NCBI GenBank assembly: GCA_963836735.1 | Contig: CAWIKP010000019.1 | Coordinates: forward strand, 275,818-339,817 | DNA from: JACCXG01 sp963836735 | Lineage (GTDB): Bacteria > Acidobacteriota > Vicinamibacteria > Vicinamibacterales > 2-12-FULL-66-21 | DNA: 64,000 nt | Direction of reading: 5' to 3' | Shown here: positions 28,701-39,476 of the stretch, one piece after another | Position numbering within the stretch: the stretch's first letter is position 1 | Layout: the number at the start of each line of letters is the position of its first letter | Notes under the pieces: generated by a model | Told to the model about the DNA's origin: nothing | The model's input: the letters and a program-made list of their open reading frames with translations, nothing else | Database searches by the model: none | Made by a program: the position numbers and the translations under genes

Positions 28701-29957
28701 TCATCGTGCCTGGATTGTCAGGCCGTCTGGGTTGCGCGTCAGCAGTTGCACGAGTGGATCGGCAGCGGCCACCCGCGAGACGGAGAGCGGGGGGATCGCC
28801 GCGCCGGTCTGGCGGTTCATGGTCTTGATCACCTCGTTGGCGATGATCGCGTGCCCCGTCAGCGACGGATGCGCGCCATCGAGTGAGAACAGCCCGCCGA
28901 GAAACGCAGTGGTCAACCTGCGACCGTTCACGACGTAACCCTTTGCGTGGAGCGACTCGACCAGGCTGTGAACATCGACGAGGGTCGCACCGAACTGCTC
29001 GGCCCGTGCCGCGATGATGCCGTTGTAGGCGGCGATCGCGCCGCGAATCGTCTCCGCTTCCGCGAACGTCAGGACGACGTTGCCAGGCAGCGGCCCGAGG
29101 GCGGGATTCGCGAGGATGGCCGGGACGAGAGCGAGACCCTGCGGCGTGACGGCATCGCCAGCGCCGATGCCGAGCACCGGTCCAATCAGGGCGAGCGGCT
29201 GTCCGATCAACACCGCCACTCGATCGGCGGGCGTAAGAAACGGCACACGCGTTACGTCCGTGACGTTTGCCACGACGAGCGGGGCACCGGTTAACCCAAG
29301 CCGAGTGATGACTTCCGTAAAATCAGCGTCAAAAGCGGCCGGCGGCGTAAGGGGGAGAGGCGTCGCCGCGAATACGGCGCCGAGCACGTCGTTCGACCCG
29401 AGCCACAGCAGGATGGTCGAGGGCGCGAGCGCCTCGGCCCACTCGACTTGGCTCTTCGCGACCCCGCCGAGCAGGCCCGGCAAGCCGAGCACCAGATCGG
29501 TCAGGATCTCAACCTGACTGCCGACGCCGTCAATCGGTAGTGATGGACGCCTGACCAGCGCGTCGTGCACCGTGTGACCCGGCACGGCGAGGTTCATCGC
29601 CTGAACCATCGGGTTCAGCCGTCCGGTCGATACCCCAGGCGCGCGGATGATGATCGGCGGCGGACCAGGATCGACGCTCACGATCACATTCGGAACTCCT
29701 GGAGCAGCGATCAGCGGAAGGGGAAGATCGACGGCGGCCTGCGCGGCAATGAGGCTGGCGAAACTTCCGACCTGTTGCGCCGCGAGCAACGAGTCGTTCA
29801 TGTACCCGGCCGCGAGCGAGTCTCCGACCACCACCAGGCGTGACAGGTCGGCTCGTTCTTCGGATCGAAGATCGACGGCCGGTGAGACAGACAGCGCTGA
29901 CGCAAGGGCGAGCACCAGCAGGGGCAAACGACGAACACTCAGGATGAACAGGGTCAC
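28701..29957 (-). CDS. Exported SGNH/GDSL hydrolase
   Basis: A 418-residue secreted esterase/lipase-like enzyme. GTG 29957 has AAGGAG eight bases upstream and begins a signal peptide (LPLLVLALASALSVSPAV). The SGNH blocks are all present: GDSLAAGYM (block I nucleophile Ser), AVPGHTVHD (block II Gly), LLWLGSNDVLG (block III Asn) and SLDGAHPSLTGHAI (block V Asp and His). The middle part, a long insertion rich in Pro and Leu, is unusual in its repeated PLPL and GPVLG-type stretches. The enzyme hydrolyses ester bonds of lipids or acylated sugars; the substrate is unknown. Intact frame. The longer upstream frame to 30506 is a shadow of the receptor gene. Confidence 0.87.
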   Translation of the reverse strand: MTLFILSVRRLPLLVLALASALSVSPAVDLRSEERADLSRLVVVGDSLAAGYMNDSLLAAQQVGSFASLIAAQAAVDLPLPLIAAPGVPNVIVSVDPGPPPIIIRAPGVSTGRLNPMVQAMNLAVPGHTVHDALVRRPSLPIDGVGSQVEILTDLVLGLPGLLGGVAKSQVEWAEALAPSTILLWLGSNDVLGAVFAATPLPLTPPAAFDADFTEVITRLGLTGAPLVVANVTDVTRVPFLTPADRVAVLIGQPLALIGPVLGIGAGDAVTPQGLALVPAILANPALGPLPGNVVLTFAEAETIRGAIAAYNGIIAARAEQFGATLVDVHSLVESLHAKGYVVNGRRLTTAFLGGLFSLDGAHPSLTGHAIIANEVIKTMNRQTGAAIPPLSVSRVAAADPLVQLLTRNPDGLTIQAR

Positions 29958-30169
29958 GTTGGTATCTCCTTGTGTGGACGCGGCGCTGGCCGCCGGCCGA
30001 CGCACCAGCCGCGCCGCCTGCCGGGATGTGGCGTCTGCCCGCCTCCTTGCGTCAGCACGACGGGACTGAGCGCCGTCACCATGAATGCGAATGCGCCAAT
30101 GAGCGCGAACCATGGCCGTGATCTCGAACCTTCCGCCCCCCCCCGTAACTTCCGTGGCCCGACAGGGAA

Positions 30170-33100
30170 CTAGAACTCGAACCGCAGCCCCAGCTGCACC
30201 TGTCGCGGCGAATTGGCGAGCGTCGTGACGCGCCCGAAGTTCTGGCTCGTGAGGCTCGACTCCGGTGCTCCCCAGATCTTGCGGTCGAACAGGTTGAAGA
30301 CCTCGAGCCGGAACTCGAGTCGCGTCGCGTTGATGCCGAATGTGCGTGCGACGGAGAGGTTCTCGCTGAGGAACCATGGGCCGCGTTCGTGCGGGTTGCG
30401 AACGGTGGCATTGCCGAACTCCGCCCGGAGCACGCCGCCCTTGTAGCCCTGCAGCTGATCGATCGAGTCCACGGGATCGCGACGGAATTTTGCGGGATCC
30501 CACCACAGGTCCACGAGCGGATCGAAGCTCCCGCCCTGCGTCGCGGCGCGCCAGCCGTCGTAGTCGAGCACCGTGATGCGATTGTCGCCGCCGTTCAGCG
30601 GCAGGCCATAGCCCGGAGCGACGGACAAGGGGAACCCCGACGCGTAGGACTGCACGCCCGAGATGCGCCAGCCGCTCAGGATCTTCGACGCTGCGCCCTG
30701 CTTCAGATATGGCTTGTCAGGCCCGAACGGCAGCTCGTAGCTGTAGTTCAACTTGATCACGTGAGTCTGGTCGAAGGCGGACAAGCCCTTCTCCAGGTCG
30801 CGGTTGAACTGGTTCATCGCGCGCCCGTCGCCGGCGTTCGCGCGATCCGACCGCAGCGAGAACGTCTTCGAGAACACGTACGAAGTCAGGAACGTCAGGC
30901 CCGACCCGTAACGCTTCTCGCCTTTCAGCACGAACGCGTGGTAGCTCGATCGTCCGCTGCGATCGCCGCCATCGGCGCCCGTGTTGATGTCGAGGTACTG
31001 CGGAAACGGTCGCAGGGCCTGCCGCACGGACTGCGAGCCTGGGAACGACGGATATGGATAGGCAACGTTCGCCTGCCGCGCCAGCGTCGAGTCCATGCGC
31101 GAGTTCATCAGATTGATTGCGCCGGCCGGCCCGTACTGCTGGACGAAGCCGTAAAAGAGCGCGGGGTCGACCTGATTGAGGCTCAGAAGGTTCGTCGTCA
31201 GGTGTCGCCCGAGCTGCCCGTTGTAGCCCGCCTCCACGGCGAAGCGACCGGGTAACTGGCGCTGCCCGTTGAGTGTCCAGGAGTAGGTACTCGGGCAGGC
31301 GCCCGGAGTCATATGGCTGCCAGTACGGAATGTTGCTGCCGTTGAGCGTGTTCGGCACGAGGAACGGCGGCTCGGGCCACGACGGCCAGCCCTGATCCCA
31401 GTTGAACGCCGAACTCGCCGGCAACGCTGGCGCGGTCACGTTGTAGCCACCGATGAATCCGTTCCAGTGCGAGCTGCCGCCGGTGTTCTTCACCGACCCG
31501 AAGATCCGCGCGCCGCTCAATCGAACGACCGTGTCCTCGTTCACGCTGTAGACGATGCCGAGACGTGGACTGAGGCCCCAGGGCCAGGCCTCGTACATCG
31601 GTTTTCTTGCCGGTACGACCGGGCCCCTCGCCGGCGAATTCCGAGGCGCCAGGACGGCCGTCGGCGCCGGGATTCGGCAGCGTCGGGTTGAAGTTCGAGT
31701 ACCCGTCCGGGTAGTAGCCTTCCCAGGTCGGCGGGGTGTACTCATAGCGCACGCCGTAGTTGACCGTGAGCGCGTTGCTGATGCGCCAGTCGTCCTGTGC
31801 GTAGCCTGAGTAGTAGCGCCACCGGTCGGATACGTAGCGATTGGTGGTGATTTCGGACGACCCGACTTCGCCGAGCAGGAAGCTCGCGAACGCGTTGCCC
31901 GTCGCGCCCGTTCCGTCGAGCGTGCCGTTGGGCAGGAACCCTGCGGTGGCGCCGCGGCTGAAGTTGTAGGTGCCCGCGGCCGTGTGCCAGCCGTAGCCGT
32001 CGTATGAATCCTGCTGGACGATGAACCCGAACTTCCACGTGTGGTTCGGCTTGACCCAGGTCAGGTCATCGGTGAACGCCCACAGGTAGTTGCCCGAGCC
32101 TCCCCATTCCGAACGACCCCAATCGAGGTAGTCGTTCGAGAAATCGATCAGCGGGAACAGCTTGTCGGGTCCAGGCACGTTGCGCAGGCCGATCTTCGTA
32201 CCCCAGCCCTGATCGCGGTTGAACGACGCGCGGAGCTGGAACCAGTCGTTGTGACCGAAGCTGACGCGATTCAGCAGCGTTGGCGTGATCACGCGATCCC
32301 AGTTGGCGCGGAAGACCCGCGTGTTCGAATCCTCGTCACGGAAGTTGTTGAGCGGAACCGGCAGCCCGCCACCGGGACCGTCCGCTGGTGGAAGCACCAG
32401 GACTTCACCCCAATGGAACAGGAATCCGATCCGGTCCTTGCTCGACAGGTTGTGGTCCAGTTTGATGCTGAACTTGTTCCACGGGTTCGTCTGGATGCGG
32501 TCACCCGAGGTGTACGTGAAATTGTTCAGCACACCCGGGAGGTCGGGCCGCATCGTGGCCAGCGCCAGGACGTTCCGCGAGATGGAGCTGAAGCGCTCGA
32601 GCGGAATCCGGTTGCCGGGGAACGGGTCGCGCACGAACCCTGGACCATTCGGATTGACGCGCGTCGTCGCCGGGTCGTAGACCGGGATGAGATTGCCGCT
32701 CGCGTTACGCCAGTTCGAGAAATCCCCGTTGTACATCTCGGCCGTGGGAATGGTCACGACCGATGGCGCGGCTCCGGTCTTGTTGCGATAACCCTCGTAC
32801 GAGGCGAAGAAGAACGACTTGTCCCGGCCGTTGTACAGACCCGGTATCTTGATCGGACCGCCGAGCACGCCGCCGAAGTCGTGCTGCTCGACGACCGGCT
32901 TCGGCTGCCCCAGCGCCTTGCTGAAGTAATCGATCGTGTCCAGCTTGTCGTTCCGGAAGAATTCGAAGGCCTTGCCGCGCCAGTTGTTGCTGCCCGACCG
33001 CGAGACGAAGCTCACGGCGCCGCCGCCCGCGTGGCCGAACTCTGCCTTGAAGCCGTTGGTATCGACGGCGAACTCGGTAATGGCTTCGACCGACGGCGAA

Positions 33101-33753
33101 TTGAGCGTGGTCCAGAGGCGCTGCTCGAATGGAGCGCCAGGCGTCGCCGAAATGCCGTCGACCGACAGGTCCCAGCCGCCCTCCTGGCCTCCGCCGATGA
33201 CAATGTTGCCGCGACCGCCATCACCGCTCGTGCCGGCCTTCGCCTCCGGCGCAATCAGGCTGAGGTCCAGCGGCGATCGCAGCTGTCCGCCGACGACGAG
33301 CGGCAGGTCCTGGATGAACTTGCTGGTGATGGCGGTCGTGACCTTGACGCTGTCGGTCTGAATCTGCTTGTTCTCGCCCGAGACGGTGACGGCGTCCGCC
33401 AGCCCGCCGACGGCCAGCGTCTCATCCACGCGCGCGGTGCCACCGGCGGTGAGCTCGATGTTCTCGACCGTCTTCGTTCCAAACCCTTTCGCGGTGACGA
33501 CGACGACGTAGGCGCCGACCTGGAGCTGCGGAATGGTGTAGGTCCCCTGGTCCGACGTCGTGACGGTGCGTTCGAAATTCGTCGCGACGTGAATGGCTTT
33601 CACCGAGGCGTTGGCGACGACGCCCCCGGAACTGTCGGTCACGGTACCCGTGATGGTGCCGCGATCCGCCTGCGCGGCGGCGGAACTGGCTGCGCTCAGG
33701 AACAATACGATGGCAAGGCCAGTGATCGAGATCCGGGTTGGGAGACGAGACAT
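30170..33753 (-). CDS. TonB-dependent receptor/Oar-like outer-membrane protein 3, two frame shifts
   Basis: About 1194 residues, the longest receptor here. ATG 33753 follows AGGAG. After the signal peptide (ISITGLAIVLFLSAASSAAAQ) comes a carboxypeptidase-regulatory-like domain (GTITGTVTDSSGGVVANASVKAIHVATN, then YVVVVTAKGFGTKTVENIEL). The plug contains GGGQEGGWDLSVDGISATPG and GFKAEFGHAGGGAVSFVSRSG, with the VSRSGSN strand typical of Oar-like proteins. The barrel runs to a terminal LGLRFEF. The protein changes frame near 31608 (before MYEAWPWGLSPRLG) and near 31280 (before SWTLNGQRQLPG). Many such receptors are encoded in Acidobacteriota genomes; the ligand is unknown. It is followed by the GDSL gene in the same direction. 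Confidence 0.9.
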
Positions 33754-33872
33754 CGCTTCTCCTCCTTTCCGATCTGACTGTGACGGCGCGGCCAGCTCGA
33801 GCGGATCGCCGCGCACCGGCCAGAGCGAGCGATCCTGGGCCCGAACTGCATGGATGTCAAGGAGGTGTCACG

Positions 33873-33958
33873 TGCTCCGCAGCCCGCAGCCCGCAGATCC
33901 GTAGTCCGTAATACGCGAGCGCAGATCGGACTGCGGGCAGCGGACCACGGGCCGCGAT
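33873..33958. repeat. CCGCAGCCCGCAG repeat hairpin
   Basis: The left arm has GCTCCGCAGCCCGCAGCCCG (from 33874), two tandem GCAGCCC units; the right arm is GGACTGCGGGCAGCGGACCA (33928-33947), an imperfect complement. It fills the end of the gap between the receptor 3 start and the stop of the Gfo/Idh/MocA gene, so it may be that gene's terminator. Confidence 0.45.
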
Positions 33959-35315
33959 CTAAGTCTTTTGTCCTGCGAAGCTGTAGTCGTACGGCTTCCG
34001 CATCTTGCGTGCGAGGTGGGAGTTGGCGTCCTTCGCGCCTTCGCCGACGAACTGCTCCTTCGCGGGATCCCATTTCAGATTCTTGCCGGTGCGCAGCGCG
34101 ATGACGATCAGATGGCCAACGACGGCGGACTGGTGGCCGGCTTCGACCGGGCTGATCGGATCCTTGCGGCTGCGGACCGCCTCGAAGAAGTTCCCCATGT
34201 GATCGTCGCTGACCTCGAGCTTCACGGCCGGGTTCGTCAGCGGCGTGTCCAGCATCTCCTGATCGCTCGCAGTGATCGTCGTCCGGTTCACCCAGATCCA
34301 GCCGTTGGTCCCTTCGAGGCGCACGCCGTTGCGCTGGCCGTCCGGCTTGAGCGCGACGCCAAACGGGCTGTCGTCGACGGTGGTCTTGACGATCTGCTTC
34401 ACGCCGTTCGCCCAGGTGAGCGTGGCCTCGAACTCCGACGGCGTCGTGTAGCCGCCGGGGATCGGCTCGGTCAGCGCTTTCGCCGTCGATCTCGGTCGGA
34501 CCGTCGAGCCCGATCGCCCAACGCGCGATGTCGTTGTGATGCGCGCCCCAGTCGGTGACCGGACCGCCCGAGTAGTCGAACCACCAGCGGAAGGTCTGAT
34601 GCGTCCGTTCCTTGAGGTACTCGACCTGCGGCGCCTGTCCCAGCCAGTAGTCCCAGTTGAAGCCGTCGGGCACCGGCACCGGCTTGAAGGGGCCTTCGCG
34701 CAGGCCCGCGGGCAGATACACCGTGACCTGCGTCAGCTTCCCGATGCGACCGTTGCGCACCAGCTCGCACGCCAGCCGGAACAGCTTGTTGCTCCGCTGC
34801 TGCGTGCCGGTCTGCAGGACGACGTTCTCCTTGCGCACCGCCTTCACCAGCCGCTTTCCTTCGTCGACCGTCAGCGTCAGCGGCTTTTCCGCGTAGATAT
34901 CCTTGTGCGCCGAGGCGGCGGCGAGATTGATCAGCGTGTGCCAGTGATCGGGCGTGGCATTGACGATGACGTGGACGTCCTTGCGATCGAGGACGCGCCG
35001 GAAGTCGGTCACCTGGTCGGGGACCTTCGCGTTGCCGGCAAACTGTTTCGCCACCGCCGCGGCCTGGTTGGTATCGACATCGCAGAGCGCCACCACGTCG
35101 CCGAACCGGCTCGCGCTCTTGATGTCGCCGCGCCCCATCCCGCCGCACCCGATCAGCGCGAGCCCGGGACGATCGTTGGCGCTCGCCGGGGTCGGCGTCT
35201 GCGTGGCTGCCGAGAGCTCACGCTCGACGAACCATCGGGGCAACCCGGTCGCCGCGGCAATCGCGGTGCAGTGGCTGAGGAAGGTCCGCCGTGAGATATG
35301 GATGCGCTTGGACAT
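33959..35315 (-). CDS. Gfo/Idh/MocA oxidoreductase with Tat signal, one frame shift
   Basis: About 452 residues. ATG 35315 starts a twin-arginine leader (HISRRTFLSHCTAIAAATGL), so the folded enzyme is exported. The Rossmann motif is LALIGCGGMGRGDIKSA, followed by VVALCDVDTNQAA. The family motif EKPLTLTVDEGKRLV is intact, and YSGGPVTDWGAHHNDIARW carries the catalytic-type His and Asp. The last about 148 residues are in another frame from near 34480 (ALTEPIPGGYTTPSEFEATL, ending RKPYDYSFAGQKT). Exported members of this family oxidise glycosides, often at C3, or act as glycosidases with NAD; the reaction here is not proven. The leader and length match the group common in Acidobacteriota. Confidence 0.88.
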
Positions 35316-35407
35316 TCAGGCATTGAAGTCAAAGGAGGGTTGCAAGTTGCAAGTTTCCAGTATCCTTCAGTTTTCATGGCGATACGAGGCTAACTGGCTG
35401 ACTGTGA

Positions 35408-35996
35408 ATGCCAGAATTCCCCATGCTCACCCTGCTTTTGACCGTGCTCTCACTCCAGGCGACTCCGGCGCAGTCTCCACCTGACATCCGGAACTTCCTC
35501 CAGGTCACGCCCGAGTTCTGCACCGGAGGACAACCGCCGCGTCGAGCACTTCGCCAGGCTGAAGGCGGACGGGGTGAAGGCGGTGCTGAATCTCCGTCAG
35601 CCGACCGAGCACCGGGCCGAGGAGGAACAGCAGGCGGTCGCGGCGGCCGGGCTCAAGGACTTCAACATTCCGGTGAACTATCAGAATCCATCGGACGCCG
35701 ACGTCGACCAGTTCCTGACCATCACCGACGATCCCGCGAACCGGCCGATGTTCATTCACTGCACCGCCGCGATCAGGGTCGGGGCCTTCTGGATGATTCG
35801 TCGAGTCCTTCGCGACGGCATGAGCATCGACGCCGCGCTCGAGGAAGCGAAGAAGGTGGGATTCCGCGAGGCGCCGCACCTCGACCAGTTCGTGCGAGCC
35901 TACATCGCATGCACACAAGAGGTAGATCCTGTCAACTGTCGCTCTAGAACCTGTAAAGATAGCTCGCCTTCAGGAACAGCCCCTGCTGCGTCGTGA
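35408..35996 (+). CDS. Exported DSP/DUF442-like phosphatase, one frame shift
   Basis: About 195 residues with an N-terminal export signal (LTLLLTVLSLQATPAQS). Starts ATG 35408 or ATG 35423 are both possible; the second begins directly at the leader. The domain resembles the beta-lactamase-hydrolase-like/dual-specificity phosphatase group: EFCTGGQPP near the start, GVKAVLNLRQPTEH and the active-site loop FIHCTAAIRVGAFW, where Cys and Arg are four residues apart (CX4R) as in this subfamily rather than CX5R. It probably cleaves a phosphate ester in the periplasm. The frame changes near 35535. The last residues beyond about IACTQ overlap the end of the converging DUF5916 gene and may not be original. 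Confidence 0.77.
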
Positions 35997-38180
35997 GGTA
36001 CTCGCCTTCTCCGTCGACCCAGGCGCGATCGCGGTAGGCGCGCTTCTGATACAGCGAGCCGTACCCGACATAGACGACGGTGCCCGGGGCGGAGATCGTA
36101 CGACCCGAGGAAGTCGGTGAGCACCTTGTCCTGCTGGCTGTCGTAGCGCACGATGGCCCGGATCGCCAGCTCTTTCGTGAACTGATAGGTCGTACGGGTG
36201 TTGATGAGATCGACCGTGTAGACGCGGGCGCCCGTGTCCGGCCGATCGAAGGTGTTGTGCGAGTACTCGATGTCCTCGCTGAAACGGCCGCCGATCTGGA
36301 TCAGCCCGCCGGCCCGCATCGACGCGGACGGTCCGACGAACGGATCGACCTCATCGTAGTAGAGCGATGATCCGCGGGAGATGAAGAACGACGGGCGCAG
36401 CCAGCGGAGCACCTGCATGTTGCCCCAGACCCGCCACTGATCGCCCTGGTATTCGCCGCCCTGCCAGGCCTCCTGCGTGAGCACGCGGTCGGCGCGGACG
36501 AAGCCCTGGCGTGTCAGGCTGAGGCGCACCCCGCTCACAGCGGTGTAGTCGTCGCCGCCTTGAATCCGATCGCGGCCGCGCTGGAGGAACGTGAACGGGC
36601 TGATCCTGCGGATCCACGGGTGACGATCCTTGTCGGGATAGAAGCTGTAGTCCACGTAGCCCCAGCCCGAGGTGATGCCGACCCGGTTGAGGAATGCGGT
36701 GTCCATCACGAAGCCGCGGTCGTAGTGTTCGACCTGCGTCTGCATGCTGACCCGGCGCGTGCTGAAGCCGTAATTGGCCTGCAGTCCGATTCCGCTGCCG
36801 CTGTCGTCGCCGCCGGTGGTGTTCGAACCGATGACGAACCCGTTCAGATGGTTCGAGCCTTTGAAATTCAGGTTGAGATCGGCGCCGCCCGTCAGGTTGG
36901 TGCGGCCGGCGAGCTCGGTGATGGTGGCCGACGCACCGGCGAAGCTGCCGGGGTTCAGGCTCAATCTGAGCCCGCGCGACCTGAAAGAGCTTCTCCTTGC
37001 CCGACAGCGGATCGAGCTCGGTCTCGGTTCTCCCGGGCGCCTGATCGATCGCGGTCAGGCTCCCGAACGTGACCCGTCCCGCCGAGCCGGTGAGCTTCGC
37101 GCCGAAGATCGGATCGACGATCTTGCGGGTGTGCACCGCGTACAGCATCGAGGCATCGCCCTGGCCGTTTCCCGCCAGGTTGAAGAGGCCAGCGCCTTCC
37201 ATGAAAAACGGCCGCTTCTCGGAGAAGAAGATCGGGAATCGCTGGTTGACCTCGACCTGGAACGCGTCGCTTTCGACCTGGCTGAAGTCCGGATTGACGG
37301 TCGCGTCGAGGGTCACCGTGGACGAGAGGCCCCACTTCACGCTCAGACCGAGGTCGCCGTCGTTGTCCGCTTTGCCCCAGTCGGAAGGTGTCGCGCGCAG
37401 CTGATCGCGGGAAAAGGTTGCCGACGGGATGATCTCGCGCGTTGGCCTCGGCGCGATGTCGGTGAACGCGAGCTTCGAGTGCTTCTGAAAGACCCACTTC
37501 CCCGGCTCGAGCGCCGGCCACGACACCGAGACGCCGGTGCGGCTCACCCGGCGCCAGAACAGGATGCCCATCTGCACGTCGGAGCCGCCCTTGAAGCGGA
37601 TGGTCTGCAGCGGCAGCCGGATCTCGACGGCGTAGCCCGTGTCGGTGATTCGGCCTGCGCTGTCCCATACCCAGTCGGGCGAGGTGTCTTCACCGCCGGC
37701 CGGCGTGTTGAGCATGTCGAGCTGGATGCCGCTGGGATTGACCATCAGGTGGTAGGACAGCTGCCCGGTTCCAAGCGCATCGAGGCTGAGGCCGACCCAG
37801 TCGTCGCTCCAGATGTTGTCGCGCCGGGTGATCGAGGTCTTGATCCGCGACGGTTCAGGATCGTCGCAGCGGAAGGCGAAATACAGCGCGTCGTTGTCGT
37901 AGGCGACCCAGACCGAGGTCTGCTGCGGGATGGAGTCCCCGTGCAGCGGGTTGTAGGACAGCCATTTGTCGGTGGGCAGCGGCGCGCCGGTCCAGGCCTC
38001 GTCGTCCAGCGCGCCATCGATGACCGGGGGCGTGCTGAGCCGCGTCGCCCGGAGCGGCGCCGTCCTTGTCGTCGCCAGGGGCGCCGGGGGCGCCTGGGCC
38101 GAAGAGATCGCCGGCGCGACTGCGCTGGATACAAGGATGAGAAGGACGCCCGCTGCCCGCCCGAAGTTCGAACGCATCAA
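35944..38180 (-). CDS. DUF5916 protein: CBM9-like domain plus outer-membrane barrel, two frame shifts
   Basis: About 745 residues. ATG 38180 (or the next Met) starts a signal peptide (AAGVLLILVSSAVAPAISSAQ). The first domain is CBM9-like: TPPVIDGALDDEAWTGAPL, then SVWVAYDNDALYFAFRCDDPEPSRI and YHLMVNPSGIQLDM. The second (DUF5916) begins near LSVKWGLSSTVTLDATVNPDFSQVESD, with FFSEKRPFFMEGAGLFNL, and continues as a barrel to the terminal LKASYLYRF. Shifts lie near 36965 and near 36100; the last about 50 residues (TISAPGTVVYVGYGSLYQKR to the TAG at 35944) are recovered only in the third frame. These proteins are thought to bind carbohydrate and sit in the outer membrane; their biochemical role is not established. 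Confidence 0.87.
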
Positions 38181-38241
38181 AGGCGTTAGACGGATCCTGT
38201 GGAACGAGGGTTTGCACGGACGACTGCTGGGGTTATCAGGG

Positions 38242-39094
38242 TTAGCGCTGCATCACCCTCACGTAATCGATCTCCATGCGCTGCGGCCAGATGGAGTCGT
38301 CCACGCCTTTCTGCCCGCCCCAGTTGCCGCCGACAGCGAGGTTGAGCAGGATGTGGAAATCACGATCGAACGGCCACTGGCGCCAGTCCGCCCCCGGATT
38401 CGACAGCCGTTCGTTTGCGAAACCGAAGTACTCCCGGCCGTCGACGAAGGCACGAATCCGGTCGGTGGTCCACTCGACCGCGTACACGTGAAAGTCGTCC
38501 TGCGCACCGGCGACCGGCGTCTGGGCGGTGCGCTGCGTGCCATCGACGTGGTTGTAGGCGCGCGTGTGCACGGACGCGTGGACGATCTCCGGATCGAAGC
38601 CGACGTGCTCCATGATGTCGATCTCGCCGTTGTCCGGCCAGCCGCCCTGCCCGTACGTCCCCTTCTGCGGCAGCATCCAGATCGCCGGCCACGTGCCTCG
38701 CCCGCGCGGCAGCTTTGCGCGCACCTCGATTCGCCCGTAGGTCCATCCCGCACGCGTCTTCAGCCGGGCTGACGAGTAGGCGCGACCGCCGAGCGGCTCG
38801 CGCCGGGCTTCGACGATCAGCACGCCTCCTTCGACCCGGGCATTCTCGGGACGCGCCGTCGCTGTAGTACTGCAGCTCGTTGTTCCCCCAGCCGGTGCCG
38901 CCGACGTCATAGGTCCACTTCGACGCATCGGGCAGCCCCGGAGTCTCGAACTCGTCCGACCACACCATGCGCCACTCTTCCGCGCCTGCCGGCGGCGGCG
39001 ACGCAACACGGTCTGTGGAATCCTGCGCACGAGCGCACGCGAGCATCACGACGATCGCTCCACAGAGCGCGACACATCCTCCACACAACTTCAT
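38242..39094 (-). CDS. Glycoside hydrolase family 16 (beta-glucanase-like), one frame shift
   Basis: About 284 residues. ATG 39094 begins an export signal (CVALCGAIVVMLACARAQD); the Cys in MLAC is a weak lipobox, so a lipoprotein is possible. The GH16 fold is clear: WRMVWSDEFETPGLPDASKW, GWGNNELQYYS, then RPENARVEGGVLIVEA, GRIEVRAKLPRGRGTWPAIWML and the catalytic ExDxxE motif GEIDIMEHVGFDPE (nucleophile and acid/base Glu). Typical substrates are laminarin-type beta-1,3- or mixed-linkage beta-glucans. The frame changes near 38855, where one extra base in AGCGACGG would explain the break in the YYxxxRPENA motif. It stands next to DUF5916, which fits glucan use. Confidence 0.9.
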
Positions 39095-39168
39095 AGAAGG
39101 GATCCCTGGTCGGCGCAGGGTAGCACGATGGAGTCCGGGGTCCGGACCTGCTCAGTTCGACCATCTTA

Positions 39169-39218
39169 CTGATGTGACGCCTGTTTTAAGGCGCTGATGT
39201 GACGCCTGTTTTAAGGCG
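39169..39218. repeat. Exact 25-bp tandem repeat, two copies
   Basis: CTGATGTGACGCCTGTTTTA plus AGGCG, at 39169-39193 and again at 39194-39218 with no difference. Each copy contains CGCC-TGTTTTAA-GGCG, a 4-bp stem that with the flanking bases could act as a weak hairpin. The second copy runs directly into the left arm of the long inverted repeat. Confidence 0.85.
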
Positions 39219-39411
39219 CCTGCGGCGCCGAGGCACGAAGGCACGGAGCTCACGGGGAAGAGCGGAATCTCTTCGACGGATTGCGACCCGTTGTCGGCGC
39301 CGCGCGGCGGCGTCGGCGTCCGGCAACGGGCAGAACCCGGCGATAGTGGCCGGTTGTCTTAGTGAGCCTCCGTGCCCTCCGTTCCTCCGTGCCTCGGCGC
39401 CGAAGGCGCCT
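39214..39411. repeat. Long imperfect inverted repeat (GGCGCC...CCGAGGCACG family)
   Basis: The left arm (39214-39254) reads GGCGCCTGCGGCGCCGAGGC then ACGAAGGCACGGAGCTCAC. The right arm (39362-39411) is its imperfect complement, GTGAGCCTCCGTGCCCTCCG then TTCCTCCGTGCCTCGGCGCC. Inner bases also pair (CCGTTGTCGGCG with CGCCGACGC-type sequence, CCGTTG with CAACGG), giving a hairpin of about 200 nt. It is the same class of structure as at 17077 and 42503. Confidence 0.6.
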
Positions 39412-39476
39412 TTGGTTTGAACCGTCGTGTCGTCGAGGCAGCACCAGGCGCAGCGCATAGACCGCGCGTCTGGTCA

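Larger units (their letters stand above)
39095..39476. other. 382-bp gap filled with repeats
   Basis: No convincing gene. The 90-codon frame on the minus strand at 39186-39458 is translated repeat sequence. The gap contains a 25-bp exact tandem repeat (39169-39218) followed by a hairpin with arms of about 40-50 nt (39214-39411). The GH16 promoter must lie at its left end, next to 39095. Confidence 0.6.

Noticed and set aside
39169..39218. Possible CRISPR repeat
   Set aside because: Two adjacent identical 25-bp units with no spacer between them and no cas gene; this is a plain tandem repeat.
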